64,000 nucleotides of DNA from the NCBI RefSeq assembly GCF_024399315.1, contig NZ_CP075170.1, positions 3,100,001 to 3,164,000 of the forward strand, in the 5' to 3' direction. Made by a program: the position numbers and the translations under genes. This DNA is from Chryseobacterium sp. MA9 (GTDB lineage Bacteria; Bacteroidota; Bacteroidia; Flavobacteriales; Weeksellaceae). Each line of letters starts with the position of its first letter. Position 1 is the first letter of the stretch. The notes below the pieces were generated by a model. It saw only the letters and a list, made by a program, of their open reading frames with translations. It did no database searches and was not told the DNA's origin. Shown piece by piece: positions 42,990 to 52,878 of the stretch.

Positions 42990-43206
42990 TCACTTAAGGT
43001 GAATAATGCTGAGAAAAATGGCATCAATCACTTTTGTCATTCTCTTTGTATCTAATGTTTCCAAAGTATCTGTGGTTTCATGGTAGTTTTTATTTCTGAA
43101 GAAAGAAGTATCGGTGATCATGAGTGCGGGAAAGTCAAAATTCCAATAGTTCAGATGATCGGAAAAGTCTATTCTTGCTACATATTTTTCAGATTCATAG
43201 GTTACG
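42990..43206 (-). pseudogene. 3' remnant of an M28 family peptidase gene
   Basis: Reading the minus strand from just after an in-frame TAA to the TGA at 42990-42992 gives about 70 residues with NYWNFDFPALMITDTSFF and KNYHETTDTLETLD. This is the C-terminal zinc-peptidase end of M28 aminopeptidases, including the ligand His in YHETTDT. No start or catalytic N-terminal part is present, and the mutase gene lies directly upstream. The gene is therefore a 5'-truncated remnant, cut at about 43206. Confidence 0.85.
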
Positions 43207-43232
43207 TTTTAATTTCTATGTTGAAATTAAAA
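43207..43232. repeat. 10-bp inverted repeat at the mutase/remnant junction
   Basis: TTTTAATTTC and GAAATTAAAA are exact reverse complements around TATGTT. It lies 10 bases after the mutase stop, could be a weak terminator, and marks the edge of the peptidase remnant. Confidence 0.75.
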
Positions 43233-43241
43233 CTTTTCTGT

Positions 43242-45362
43242 TTATTTTTCTAAAAATCTTTCCAGAATTTCCACTGCACATTTCGGAAGGTTGGTTCCAG
43301 GTCCGAAAATAAAGTCAGCACCATTGGCATAAAGGAATTCATAATCCTGTTGGGGAATTACTCCTCCTACAACGATGGTAATATCATCTGCTCCCAGTTT
43401 GGATAATTCTTCCACTACCTGCGGAACTAATGTTTTGTGCCCGGCCGCTAATGAAGATACTCCTAAAATATGAATATCATTTTCCACGGCCTGCTTAGCT
43501 ACTTCTTCCGGTGTCTGGAACAATGGAGCCACATCCACATCAAATCCCATATCGGCAAATGCTGTTGCTACTACTTTTGCTCCTCTGTCATGCCCATCCT
43601 GTCCCATTTTAGCTACCATAAGCCTTGGGCGGCGTCCTTCTTCTTCTTCAAATTTCTGAGTCAGATTAAGGGCTTTTTCAAAATATTCGTTTTTACCGGC
43701 ATTCATTGCGTATACACCAGAAATTGTTTTAATATTTGCTTTATATCTTCCGAAGGTTTCTTCCATGGCATCACTCATTTCGCCAAGGGTAACTCTTCTT
43801 CTTGCTGCTTCGATACATAATGCTAGAAGGTTTCCTTTTCCTGTTTTGGCGCTTTCGCGGATTTCATTCAGGATTTGGTCAACAGCATCGGTATTTCTTT
43901 CAGCTTTGATAGTATTCAGTCTTTCGATCTGTTTTCTGCGGACTTCTGTATTATCAATATCTAAGATTTCTATTTGGTCTTGTTTTAATGAGGATTTGAA
44001 TGAATTCACTCCGATAATGAATTCTTCTCCACTGTCGATTTTCGCTTGTTTCTTAGCTGCAGCTTCTTCAATTCTCATTTTTGGAATTCCGGCTTCGATA
44101 GCTTTGGTCATTCCTCCTTCCTGTTCTACCTCATCAATATACCTCATCGCTTCTTCGATCATTTGCTGAGTAAGGCTTTCTACAAGGTTGCTTCCTCCCA
44201 TCGGATCTACCACATCACATATTCCGCTTTCCTGCTGAAGAATGATCTGTGTATTTCTTGCAATTTTTGCAGAATAGTCTGTAGGAAGGGCAATAGCTTC
44301 ATCCAGTGCATTAGTGTGCAGTGACTGTGTTCCTCCTAATGCTGAAGATAAAGCTTCAATAGCTGTTCTTGTAATATTATTGAAAGGTTCCTGCTCTGTC
44401 AGAGACCATCCAGAAGTCTGGGAGTGGGTTCTTAATGCAAGAGATTTTGGATTCTGAGGATTAAACTGTTTTAAAAGGGTTGCCCAGATATATCTTGCAG
44501 CACGCATTTTAGCAATTTCCATGAAATGATTCATCCCGATTGCCCAGAAGAAAGATAGCCTTGGTGCGAAATCGTCTACGTTCATTCCTGCTTTTATTCC
44601 TGTTCTTACATATTCAAGTCCGTCTGCCAGTGTGTATGCCATTTCAAGTACTGGTGTAGCACCTGCTTCCTGCATATGGTATCCTGAAATAGAAATAGAA
44701 TTGAATTTGGGAATATTTTGCGAAGTGTATTCAAAAATATCTGCGATGATCTTCATGGAAGGTGCAGGCGGATAGATGTAAGTATTTCTTACCATGAATT
44801 CTTTTAAAATATCATTCTGAATAGTTCCCGAAAGCAAATCCTGTTTTACGCCTTGTTCTTCTGCGGCTACGATATAGAAAGACAAAATGGGAAGTACGGC
44901 TCCATTCATTGTCATGGATACTGAAATCTGATCCAGTGGAATTTCATTGAAAAGGATTTTCATGTCTTCCACAGAGTCGATGGCAACTCCTGCTTTTCCT
45001 ACATCTCCCACCACCCTTGAATGGTCAGAGTCATATCCCCTGTGTGTTGCGAGGTCAAATGCTACTGAAAGTCCTTTCTGACCTGCAGCAAGATTTCTTC
45101 TGTAAAAAGCGTTGGATTCTTCGGCAGTAGAAAACCCTGCATATTGGCGGACCGTCCATGGTTTTTGAACATACATAGTGGAATACGGTCCTCTCAGATA
45201 GGGAGCAATTCCTGGAGAAGTCTGTGTTAAGGATTCATCTTTTACATCTTTTTTCTCATAGGATGATTTGAGTTCAAGCCCGTCTTTTTCAAAATTGTAA
45301 ATCTCTCTTTCCTGAGGTGATACACTAAAATCCGGTTTTTTCACAGAAATTGTCTTTCGCAT
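43242..45362 (-). CDS. scpA: methylmalonyl-CoA mutase large subunit
   Basis: The 706-residue B12 enzyme interconverts methylmalonyl-CoA and succinyl-CoA. The N-terminal TIM barrel starts with [25 protein letters not shown]. The C-terminal B12 domain has [10 protein letters not shown] with the cobalt-ligand His591. The catalytic chain is complete. A small subunit (mutA) is usually upstream, but here the gene is preceded by a secreted metalloprotease, and no small subunit is in the window. The helper GTPase MeaB is at 36770-37762. Confidence 0.96.
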   Translation of the reverse strand: MRKTISVKKPDFSVSPQEREIYNFEKDGLELKSSYEKKDVKDESLTQTSPGIAPYLRGPYSTMYVQKPWTVRQYAGFSTAEESNAFYRRNLAAGQKGLSVAFDLATHRGYDSDHSRVVGDVGKAGVAIDSVEDMKILFNEIPLDQISVSMTMNGAVLPILSFYIVAAEEQGVKQDLLSGTIQNDILKEFMVRNTYIYPPAPSMKIIADIFEYTSQNIPKFNSISISGYHMQEAGATPVLEMAYTLADGLEYVRTGIKAGMNVDDFAPRLSFFWAIGMNHFMEIAKMRAARYIWATLLKQFNPQNPKSLALRTHSQTSGWSLTEQEPFNNITRTAIEALSSALGGTQSLHTNALDEAIALPTDYSAKIARNTQIILQQESGICDVVDPMGGSNLVESLTQQMIEEAMRYIDEVEQEGGMTKAIEAGIPKMRIEEAAAKKQAKIDSGEEFIIGVNSFKSSLKQDQIEILDIDNTEVRRKQIERLNTIKAERNTDAVDQILNEIRESAKTGKGNLLALCIEAARRRVTLGEMSDAMEETFGRYKANIKTISGVYAMNAGKNEYFEKALNLTQKFEEEEGRRPRLMVAKMGQDGHDRGAKVVATAFADMGFDVDVAPLFQTPEEVAKQAVENDIHILGVSSLAAGHKTLVPQVVEELSKLGADDITIVVGGVIPQQDYEFLYANGADFIFGPGTNLPKCAVEILERFLEK

Positions 45363-45454
45363 TCCAATTATTTTTGTCTCCGTAAAGTTAATTTTTTTGA
45401 ACGAAACATGAAACTTCTGTTAACGTTCTGTTTTTCCAGTTTTTAGGGAAAGAA

Positions 45455-45480
45455 AAAGGCCGGGCAAATGCCCGGCCTTT
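45455..45480 (-). terminator. strong intrinsic terminator of the M12B protease gene
   Basis: AAAGGCCGGGC (45455-45465) and GCCCGGCCTTT (45470-45480) form an 11-bp GC-rich stem around AAAT. The minus strand then reads TTCTTT. It lies just after the stop at 45501. Confidence 0.93.
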
Positions 45481-45500
45481 CTTATTGGTATATCGTCTGC

Positions 45501-48500
45501 TTATTTTTTGATAAGCTTCGTATTGTAAGTATTTTTATCATCTTTGATAGTGATTACATACATACCTTTGATTAATGAAGCAACATTAATTCTTTGTCCA
45601 TCAATCTGTCCTTCCTGAGCTAATCTTCCGTCAGCAGTATAGATTTTATAATCTGCTTTTCCTTTAAGGTTTTTCACTTCTACGAAAGTATCTGCAGGAT
45701 TCGGGTAAATTGAAATTTCAGTTGATTTTACATCTTTTGTTTCGTTTACGGCAAGAGTACCTGTAATTTTCACAGGCAGATCCATTACTGAACCTCCTCC
45801 AGTTGAGATGTCTCCACATGCACTTGCTAAAGCAGCAGTATTATACTTAGTAACAATTCTCATTCTTAAAAGCTTATCTCCAGCATATGTTGTTGAAGGC
45901 ACTGTAAAGTTTTGTGCTCCAAAACTTACACTACCTGGAGGAACTCCTCCTGAAACAGTAATTACTCTTTCAGATATCTCAAACACTCCATTTCTGTTAT
46001 AATCAATCCAAACAGAAAGATTTAAAGGAACATTCGAGTTACTAAATGCTTGTCTCACTACAGGTGTAATAGCGTATGCTGTTCCCTGAACCAAATTAAC
46101 AATCTTACTAGGATCCTCAGATAAATCTTTATATGATCTTAATGAAGGATCATCATAAACAAGGTTTGATATTGTTACTTTTCTGATTGCTCCGACATAC
46201 GATGTCCCCGAATTCATTATACAGTAATCTATTCCAGTCTTTAAGCCATTTGTTTTAAATACATAATTATTAGAGAATGCACCAGGAACACTATTTACCA
46301 CAGCTGCTACCTGTACTTCATAATTTGTTTCATCTTCAAGACCTGTTAATACAACTGAATTCGTTGTACTTGTTGTATTTGACCAGCTTGAAACGCCTTG
46401 TTTTCTATAGTTAACAGAATAAGTTGCTCCAGGTACGCTATTCCAAGATGCTCTGGCTGTTGTCTTAAACACCTCTGTGCTTATTGTTGTAAGCCCTGTT
46501 GGAGCAGCAGTTGTAGAAGTAGGTGCATCTGCAACAGTAACCTGAGGAGAAACAGCATAGAAAACGTTACCAATTGATGATACTCTCAACTTAATTGGTG
46601 TCGTAATTGTATTTGGCATCTGCACTGTGAAGCTACCTGTATTAGGTGTAGAAGCTACTAAGTCTGTCCAGGTTGCTCCATTATCTGAAGTATAATCAAT
46701 CTTTACGTTAGGTGAGTTATAAGGAGCTGTATTTGTATTGGCTACTTCCCACTGAATAACGTTATTAGCATTTTTATACAGTACCGATGATGCAGTAAGT
46801 CCATTAAATTTGAAAGGACCATCATTACCAATAACTGTATTAACCTCTGAAGAAGATAGCATTGGTCTTTGTGCATTTTGATCTCTAACAGTTACGGCAT
46901 AACTTAAAGTTCTAGGAACATAAGATACAGTTTCCCAGTTTGGGTTTGGATTATTTGCTGCGTCTGTTTTATTCGTAAGAATTCCATTCATCACTAGAGG
47001 AAGGCTTGGGAAATATCTTCTTCCACTAGCTGTTCCAAAACGGGATCTTGTCAAAGCACCCTGTGTATTGTATCCCCATCCTGTATCTCCGGAAATTGAA
47101 GCTAGGGCGGTAACACTATTTGTCTGTTCCCATGTGTAATTAATAGCATCTCCTTCTGCATCTGTTGCGGATGCATCAAGATAATAGGCGGTTCCTTTAG
47201 GAACTGTATATGACGTAAGTGCCGCTATTACAGGTGGTGTATTATTAGTAATATTTTCTGACGTACCACATGTTGCAGGCTTACCTTCTAAATTCGTTAA
47301 AATCTGATCCACGGATTTATAGTGGAAATAGGCATCTGAAGACATTTGAACATTATCACTTGTAATCCCCGCATATCCCATAATAGTAGTTCCTCCTCCT
47401 GGTTCTACATTAACATTACTTCCTTCCGATTTATTTGAAAATGTATGATTCCCTCCTAGCTGATGCCCCATTTCATGAGCTACATAATCAATATCAAAAG
47501 AATCTCCACTTGGAATATTATTAGATGGTGAAGTAAATCCTGATCCTTTACCCGCAGGTACACTAGTGGTTGGATCGACACATATACAACCGATACATCC
47601 GGCATTTCCACCTCCTCCTGAAGCACCGAATAAGTGTCCGATATCATAGTTTGCATTGGTTACCTCAGCTGTCATAGCATTCTGAAGTTCCAGATTCCAA
47701 GCTCCATCTACGCCATCATCAGCAATTGAATAAGGGTCTGTATTTGGATCTGTATAGATAATATTTGGGAAATTCTGAACCAATAATTTTATTCCAAAAT
47801 CTTTTTGAAATACTCCATTCACACGGCTCATCGTATTGTTAATAGCAACCAATGCCGGGGCTCTCTTTTGATCATCTGTAGCTGTAGCTGGTACACCTGC
47901 CAAATTCATAAAATATTGGGTATACTCTCCTGTAACAGAAACTGCCAATCTGTAAGTTCTGAATTTTGTACTTGATGGTCTGTTGGTTATTCCTACGTTA
48001 GAAAGAGTCTTTTTTCCATTAGCTTCTAATGCTTTTATGTCTTTAAAATTCTTTTCTTCTGTAGCACATTCAAATCCGTGTTCGCTTTCTGTTCTGTTTG
48101 TTTTATAGAAAACACCATAAATCTGTTTATCTGTAGTAATAGGTTCTATGAACTGAAACTTTCCGTCTTTGATAATCATTGACTGCATTTCAGTAGGCGC
48201 AGTACTGAATCTTACATATTTACCAGGATCATCTATCCCTACCCCTACATAAGATCCTAACTGATATCTGTCTGCCATAGATTTTTCCATAACAGGATCA
48301 CTATATACTGCAAACTTTTCAATTTTCCCTTCTGCTGTAGGTAGAGAAACTACAACAGCCTGAGCTCCTTTTCCTGTTTCTACGGCATCTTTTAAAATAT
48401 TCCTAAGAGACTGCAAGTCAAATCTGTAAGAATACTGTACTTCCACTTCTTTTCTGATTTGAGACGTTCTTTGTGAAGCCGGCTCCCACCTCTGTGCATT

Positions 48501-48554
48501 AAAGCTAGACAGCCCAGCGGCCAAAGCACAAACCAGTAAAATTCTTTTTTTCAT
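45501..48554 (-). CDS. secreted M12B-like zinc metalloprotease with T9SS sorting domain
   Basis: The 1017-residue protein has a signal peptide (to about FNA), a propeptide-like region, and a metzincin catalytic domain with HEMGHQLGGNH at residues 360-370. A fibronectin type III domain (GLEDETNYEVQVAAV) and a GEVED-type domain beginning GIDYCIMNSG follow. The C-terminus is a type IX sorting domain (ISIYPNPAD...GMYVITIKD). It would be exported across the outer membrane and cleave proteins outside the cell. Confidence 0.93.
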   Translation of the reverse strand: MKKRILLVCALAAGLSSFNAQRWEPASQRTSQIRKEVEVQYSYRFDLQSLRNILKDAVETGKGAQAVVVSLPTAEGKIEKFAVYSDPVMEKSMADRYQLGSYVGVGIDDPGKYVRFSTAPTEMQSMIIKDGKFQFIEPITTDKQIYGVFYKTNRTESEHGFECATEEKNFKDIKALEANGKKTLSNVGITNRPSSTKFRTYRLAVSVTGEYTQYFMNLAGVPATATDDQKRAPALVAINNTMSRVNGVFQKDFGIKLLVQNFPNIIYTDPNTDPYSIADDGVDGAWNLELQNAMTAEVTNANYDIGHLFGASGGGGNAGCIGCICVDPTTSVPAGKGSGFTSPSNNIPSGDSFDIDYVAHEMGHQLGGNHTFSNKSEGSNVNVEPGGGTTIMGYAGITSDNVQMSSDAYFHYKSVDQILTNLEGKPATCGTSENITNNTPPVIAALTSYTVPKGTAYYLDASATDAEGDAINYTWEQTNSVTALASISGDTGWGYNTQGALTRSRFGTASGRRYFPSLPLVMNGILTNKTDAANNPNPNWETVSYVPRTLSYAVTVRDQNAQRPMLSSSEVNTVIGNDGPFKFNGLTASSVLYKNANNVIQWEVANTNTAPYNSPNVKIDYTSDNGATWTDLVASTPNTGSFTVQMPNTITTPIKLRVSSIGNVFYAVSPQVTVADAPTSTTAAPTGLTTISTEVFKTTARASWNSVPGATYSVNYRKQGVSSWSNTTSTTNSVVLTGLEDETNYEVQVAAVVNSVPGAFSNNYVFKTNGLKTGIDYCIMNSGTSYVGAIRKVTISNLVYDDPSLRSYKDLSEDPSKIVNLVQGTAYAITPVVRQAFSNSNVPLNLSVWIDYNRNGVFEISERVITVSGGVPPGSVSFGAQNFTVPSTTYAGDKLLRMRIVTKYNTAALASACGDISTGGGSVMDLPVKITGTLAVNETKDVKSTEISIYPNPADTFVEVKNLKGKADYKIYTADGRLAQEGQIDGQRINVASLIKGMYVITIKDDKNTYNTKLIKK

Positions 48555-48633
48555 AATTACTTAATTAATTTAGAATTAATAAACTTTTAATATCCGTCAT
48601 AAAAATAAGGAATATAAACAATAACTCCATAAA

Positions 48634-48668
48634 AAAGCCAGCTAATTTTCAACAAAAAAGCTGGCTTT
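48634..48668 (-). terminator. terminator of the prolyl oligopeptidase gene
   Basis: AAAGCCAGCT (48634-48643) and AGCTGGCTTT (48659-48668) form a 10-bp stem with a 15-base loop. On the minus strand a T-rich tract follows. The gene stop is at 48692. Confidence 0.85.
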
Positions 48669-48691
48669 ATAAATACTATATTTTTTTAGAG

Positions 48692-50794
48692 TTATTTCTT
48701 TATTCCCATCTCAAATAAAGCAAATGAAATAAGATCTGCATTTTCACTGATTACCTGATCTGTTGCTCTTCCCGCCCCGTGACCTGCGTTCTTTTCAATT
48801 CTTAAAAGGATAGGATTTTTGCATCCTTGTTTTTCCTGAAGCTCTGCACCGAATTTGAATGAGTGAGCAGGAACAACCCTATCGTCATGATCACTGGTAA
48901 TGATCATAGTAGATGGGTAGCAAGTTCCTGCTTTTACATTGTGTACAGGAGAATAGGATTTAAGGTATTCAAACATTTCTTTACTGTCTTCTGCAGTACC
49001 ATAGTCATAAGACCATCCTGCTCCGGCTGTAAATTTATTATACCTCAACATATCCAAAACACCAACTCCCGGGAAGGCTACTTTAGCAAGATCCGGTCTC
49101 ATCGTCATTGTTGCACCAACCAATAATCCTCCATTTGATCTTCCTGAAAGAGCCATGTATTCTTTTGAAGTATATCCTTTGCTTTGAAGATATTCCCCTG
49201 CAGCAATAAAGTCTTCAAAAACATTTTTCTTTTGTTGTTTTGTTCCGGCATCGTGCCATTTTTTACCATACTCACCTCCTCCACGAATGTTTGGAACAGC
49301 GTAAATACCGCCATTTTCCATCCAGATAGCATTTACTACAGAGAACGAAGGCTGTAAGCTGATGTTGAAACCTCCGTAAGAGTATAGGATAGTAGGATTT
49401 TTACCGTCAAGCTTAGTTCCTTTTTTATAATTGATCATCATAGGAACTTTTGTACCGTCTTTTGAAGTATAGAATACCTGTTCTGAAACATAATCATCCG
49501 GATTAAACTTCACTTTAGGTTTTTGATACACTTCAGATTTTCCTGAGTCTACATTGAATTTATAAGTGGTTCCCGGTGTAATATAATTGCTGAAAGAAAA
49601 GTAAACATCTTTCTCTTTTTCTTTTCCACCGAATCCTGAAATATTTCCCTTACCTGGAAGCGCAATTTCTCTGATCAGTTTTCCAGCTTTATCAAACTGT
49701 TTTACCTGATCTATGGCATCAATCATATAGGTTGCAAAGAAATATCCACCGCCTGAAGAAATTCCTAACACATTTTCAGTTTGTGGAATTACATCCTTCC
49801 ATGTGGCCGGAGCAGGATTGCTTATTGTTGTTTTTACAAGACGCATATTTGGAGCATCTTTGTCTGTAAAAATGAAAAGATCATCACCTTGTGTATCTAC
49901 AATACTGGCATTGATATCAAATCCGTTTACAATCTGTACAAAGTCTCCTCCTTTCTGAAGGTCTTTGATATACAATTCATTACCATTGGTAGCATTAGCT
50001 GCGGAGATGATCAGATATCTCTGATCTTCAGAAACACCTGCACCTAAGTATCTTCTTGGTGTTTTATCTCCTCCAAAGATCAATTTATCTTCAGATTGTT
50101 TTGTTCCCAATTTATGAAAGTATACTTTGTGTTTATCTGTCATACCGGAAAGCACAGTTCCCTCTTTCGGTTTATCGTAGCTTGAATAATAGAATCCTTC
50201 ATCTCCCTGCCATGAAATTCCACTGAATTTTACATCCAGTAAAGTCTCATCAATCTGTTTTTTGGTAACAGCATCAATGATGATAATCTTGTTCCAGTCA
50301 CTTCCTCCTTCAGAAATAGAGTAAGCAGCAAGGTTCCCTTTTTTATTGAATGAAAGATTGGAAAGAGAAGTCGTTCCTTTTTCCGAAAATTTATTAGGAT
50401 CTAAAAATACTTCTGTAGCATTGGTCTTGTTGTTTGTTCTGTACAAAACAGACTGCGCCTGCAAACCATCGTTTTTATAATAATAGGTATAATCTCCCTC
50501 TTTGAAAGGGGCTGAAATTTTTTCATAGTTCCAGATTTCCTTCAACTGATTTTTAATTTTATCCCTGAACGGAATTTTAGAAAGATAATTCTGACTGTAA
50601 GCAACTTCTTCATCTACCCATTTTTTTGTAGGTTCCGAATCGTTTTCCAAATCTCTGAAAGGATCAGAAACCGCATTTCCGAAATAGGTATCTGTCTGGC
50701 TTCCTTTTAATGCCTTAGGATAAATCATTTTCTGAGAATAAAAAGATGCTGAAAATAAAACTCCAGCGGTTAACAATATAGGTTTAAAATTCAT
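48692..50794 (-). CDS. prolyl oligopeptidase family serine peptidase (S9)
   Basis: The 700-residue enzyme cleaves proline-containing peptides. It has a signal peptide (about residues 1-20, ASFYSQ). A beta-propeller covers the N-terminal half, with repeated strands. The hydrolase half has the nucleophile Ser553 in GRSNGGLL, an Asp in SDHDDRVVPAHS, and His in NAGHGAGR. The N-terminal YPKALKGSQTDTYFG and DPFRDLEND are conserved. It is likely periplasmic. Confidence 0.94.
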   Translation of the reverse strand: MNFKPILLTAGVLFSASFYSQKMIYPKALKGSQTDTYFGNAVSDPFRDLENDSEPTKKWVDEEVAYSQNYLSKIPFRDKIKNQLKEIWNYEKISAPFKEGDYTYYYKNDGLQAQSVLYRTNNKTNATEVFLDPNKFSEKGTTSLSNLSFNKKGNLAAYSISEGGSDWNKIIIIDAVTKKQIDETLLDVKFSGISWQGDEGFYYSSYDKPKEGTVLSGMTDKHKVYFHKLGTKQSEDKLIFGGDKTPRRYLGAGVSEDQRYLIISAANATNGNELYIKDLQKGGDFVQIVNGFDINASIVDTQGDDLFIFTDKDAPNMRLVKTTISNPAPATWKDVIPQTENVLGISSGGGYFFATYMIDAIDQVKQFDKAGKLIREIALPGKGNISGFGGKEKEKDVYFSFSNYITPGTTYKFNVDSGKSEVYQKPKVKFNPDDYVSEQVFYTSKDGTKVPMMINYKKGTKLDGKNPTILYSYGGFNISLQPSFSVVNAIWMENGGIYAVPNIRGGGEYGKKWHDAGTKQQKKNVFEDFIAAGEYLQSKGYTSKEYMALSGRSNGGLLVGATMTMRPDLAKVAFPGVGVLDMLRYNKFTAGAGWSYDYGTAEDSKEMFEYLKSYSPVHNVKAGTCYPSTMIITSDHDDRVVPAHSFKFGAELQEKQGCKNPILLRIEKNAGHGAGRATDQVISENADLISFALFEMGIKK

Positions 50795-50837
50795 ACTGAT
50801 CGGTTTTTCTCAAAAATACGCAAAGTATGTGAAATAA

Positions 50838-50866
50838 AAAAAGCCCCTTTACATTGGGACTTTTTA
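50838..50866 (-). terminator. terminator of the 225-residue secreted protein gene
   Basis: AAAGCCCC and GGGACTTT pair with one interruption around TTTACATT. The minus strand continues with TTTTTTT. It is 24 bases after the stop at 50890. Confidence 0.7.
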
Positions 50867-50889
50867 TTCTTTACAGGATAGTTTTTCAA

Positions 50890-51567
50890 CTATTCATTTG
50901 CTCCGAAGCTTTCAAAATAGAAGTCGGTAAGATTGGTAACAATCTCATCAGGACTTCCGTTCCAATAGTATATTTTATCGCCTTCTTTAAGTTCGTAAAG
51001 ATTAAAATTCTGATCGGTTGTTACTGTTTTATCAGCATTTTTGAAGTCCTGAACCGCCTGAATCAAATATTTTTTCAGATCCTCAGCTTTTACTTTACTA
51101 ATATCACCCTTTGGCCCGGAGGTTAATTTTGAAGGAACCAGAAAGCTTACAGAATAACTTATTTCTGCAATTTTTTGCCCTTCAACGTATTCATTCGGGA
51201 CAACTTTTACGTTTTTAACAGTTAGTTTTCCTGTTTTAAAATTCCCAAACATCGCGGTGAAGTACTCTTCCGCCTCTTTTTTGCAAGCTGCAGCTGTAGC
51301 CTTAGGGAAAGCAGACAGGAAATTCTCTACACTGCCGTTCATCATTTCTTTTGAAGTTTCTTTAAAATCTACCTGGTAAGCATTCTGCCCTTCTACTGTT
51401 GGTTTTAAATAATCATTCAGCTTATTCAATGCTGCGTCGTCATTATTCACAAAAGTTCCGAAGAACAGCTCAAATGCTTCTTTAGGTTTCTTTACTTCAG
51501 TTTGAGCCATAAGGTGCTGCCCCATCATGGTAAGCAGCAACAGCAAAATAATTTTGTAGTTTTTCAT
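50890..51567 (-). CDS. hypothetical secreted protein
   Basis: From the ATG at 51567 the product has 225 residues. The signal peptide ends in HLMAQ, about residue 22. The mature part has AFELFFGTFVNNDDAALNKLNDYL and a later segment SYSVSFLVPSKL. Length and mixed alpha/beta content resemble small nuclear-transport-factor-like secreted proteins, but I cannot assign a family. It lies downstream of prfA, separated by a terminator, so it probably has its own promoter. Confidence 0.65.
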   Translation of the reverse strand: MKNYKIILLLLLTMMGQHLMAQTEVKKPKEAFELFFGTFVNNDDAALNKLNDYLKPTVEGQNAYQVDFKETSKEMMNGSVENFLSAFPKATAAACKKEAEEYFTAMFGNFKTGKLTVKNVKVVPNEYVEGQKIAEISYSVSFLVPSKLTSGPKGDISKVKAEDLKKYLIQAVQDFKNADKTVTTDQNFNLYELKEGDKIYYWNGSPDEIVTNLTDFYFESFGANE

Positions 51568-51603
51568 AGTGTATATTTTATATTTAGTTATTTGAAAAAG
51601 CAA

Positions 51604-51625
51604 AGCCCCTGAAGGATCAGAGGCT
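51604..51625 (-). terminator. prfA terminator
   Basis: AGCCCCTGA (51604-51612) and TCAGAGGCT (51617-51625) pair over 9 bp with one wobble. On the minus strand it is followed by TTTGCTTTTTC. The prfA stop is at 51647. Confidence 0.8.
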
Positions 51626-51646
51626 TAGTTTTTATTTCTTTTAATT

Positions 51647-52732
51647 TTAATAATTTTCTTCTTCCCCCTTCATCTTCTCTGCATTTTCCGCCATGATTAC
51701 GGCATCAATCATTTCAGAAATATCTCCATTCATGTAAGCATCAAGGTTGTACATAGACTTGTTGATTCTATGATCTGTAACTCTTCCCTGAGGATAGTTG
51801 TATGTTTTAATTTTTGCAGAACGGTCACCGGTAGAAACCATAGATTTACGCTGTGCAGCAATATCTCCCTGTACTTTCTGCAATTCGATATCGTATAATT
51901 TTGTTCTTAGCATTTCCATCGCCAACTCACGGTTAGCTAACTGAGAACGAGCCTGCTGACATACCACTACAAGTCCTGAAGGCTTATGGGTAAGCTGAAC
52001 TTTCGTTTCAACTTTGTTTACGTTCTGACCTCCTGCACCTCCTGAACGTGAGGTCTGCATTTCAATATCAGCCGGATTCAATTCAAAATCTACTTCTTCA
52101 GCTTCCGGAAGAACAGCAATTGTGATGGCAGAGGTGTGCACTCTTCCCTGAGATTCTGTTTCAGGTACACGCTGTACACGGTGAACTCCGGATTCAAATT
52201 TCATGATTCCGTAAACACCTTCTCCTTCCACTTTCATAATCAATTCCTTGTATCCCTTTGCTGCTTCATTAGAATCTGTTACTTCATGTCTCCATCCTTT
52301 TGTTTTGAAATACATGGTATACATTCTGTAGATATCTTCCACGAAGATAGCTGCTTCATCACCACCTGTTCCGGCGCGTAATTCCACGATAACGTTTTTG
52401 TCATCGGCAGGATCTTTAGGAATCAGTAATACTTTCAGCTCTTCTTCCAATCCTGGAATTTTAGCCTGAGCTTCCAGCTTTTCTTCTTTAGCAAGATCTA
52501 CCAAATCTCTGTCTGAACCGTCTGCGATAATTTCTTCAGATTCTGCAATACTGTCCAGCGCTCCTTTATACTGATCATAAACTCTTACAATTTTCCCCAA
52601 ATCACTATATTCTTTGTTCAAAGAAGAATATCTTTTTTGGTCTGAAATGACATCAGGCTGTATAATAAGGTCTGCAACCTCATTATATCTTTGTTTTATA
52701 GCTTCTAATTTTGGAATTAATGATTTAGACAT
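51647..52732 (-). CDS. prfA: peptide chain release factor 1
   Basis: RF1 ends translation at UAA and UAG. The 361-residue length is standard. The codon-reading PET tripeptide is at 190-192 in [12 protein letters not shown], and the catalytic GGQ is at 234-236 in [21 protein letters not shown] and the C-terminal [24 protein letters not shown] region are conserved. PrfH, encoded at 39104-39802, shares only the GGQ half. Confidence 0.97.
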   Translation of the reverse strand: MSKSLIPKLEAIKQRYNEVADLIIQPDVISDQKRYSSLNKEYSDLGKIVRVYDQYKGALDSIAESEEIIADGSDRDLVDLAKEEKLEAQAKIPGLEEELKVLLIPKDPADDKNVIVELRAGTGGDEAAIFVEDIYRMYTMYFKTKGWRHEVTDSNEAAKGYKELIMKVEGEGVYGIMKFESGVHRVQRVPETESQGRVHTSAITIAVLPEAEEVDFELNPADIEMQTSRSGGAGGQNVNKVETKVQLTHKPSGLVVVCQQARSQLANRELAMEMLRTKLYDIELQKVQGDIAAQRKSMVSTGDRSAKIKTYNYPQGRVTDHRINKSMYNLDAYMNGDISEMIDAVIMAENAEKMKGEEENY

Positions 52733-52878
52733 TGTAGAAATTTTGTGGGTGCAAAGATAAGGATTATTAATTCAAAATTAAAATTACTGAGCATCATAAA
52801 TTTTTGAGCATTAGGGATAAAGGAAGCAAAACTGTAAAAAGGTGAATTTATAAATTATATATTAACCTTTCTATACTA

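Noticed and set aside
43124..43312. Short plus-strand frame near the peptidase remnant
   Set aside because: The minus-strand frame has clear M28 peptidase similarity and the plus frame does not.
45363..45500. Cobalamin riboswitch or small subunit gene for the mutase
   Set aside because: The 138-base gap holds only the protease terminator and short AT-rich DNA.
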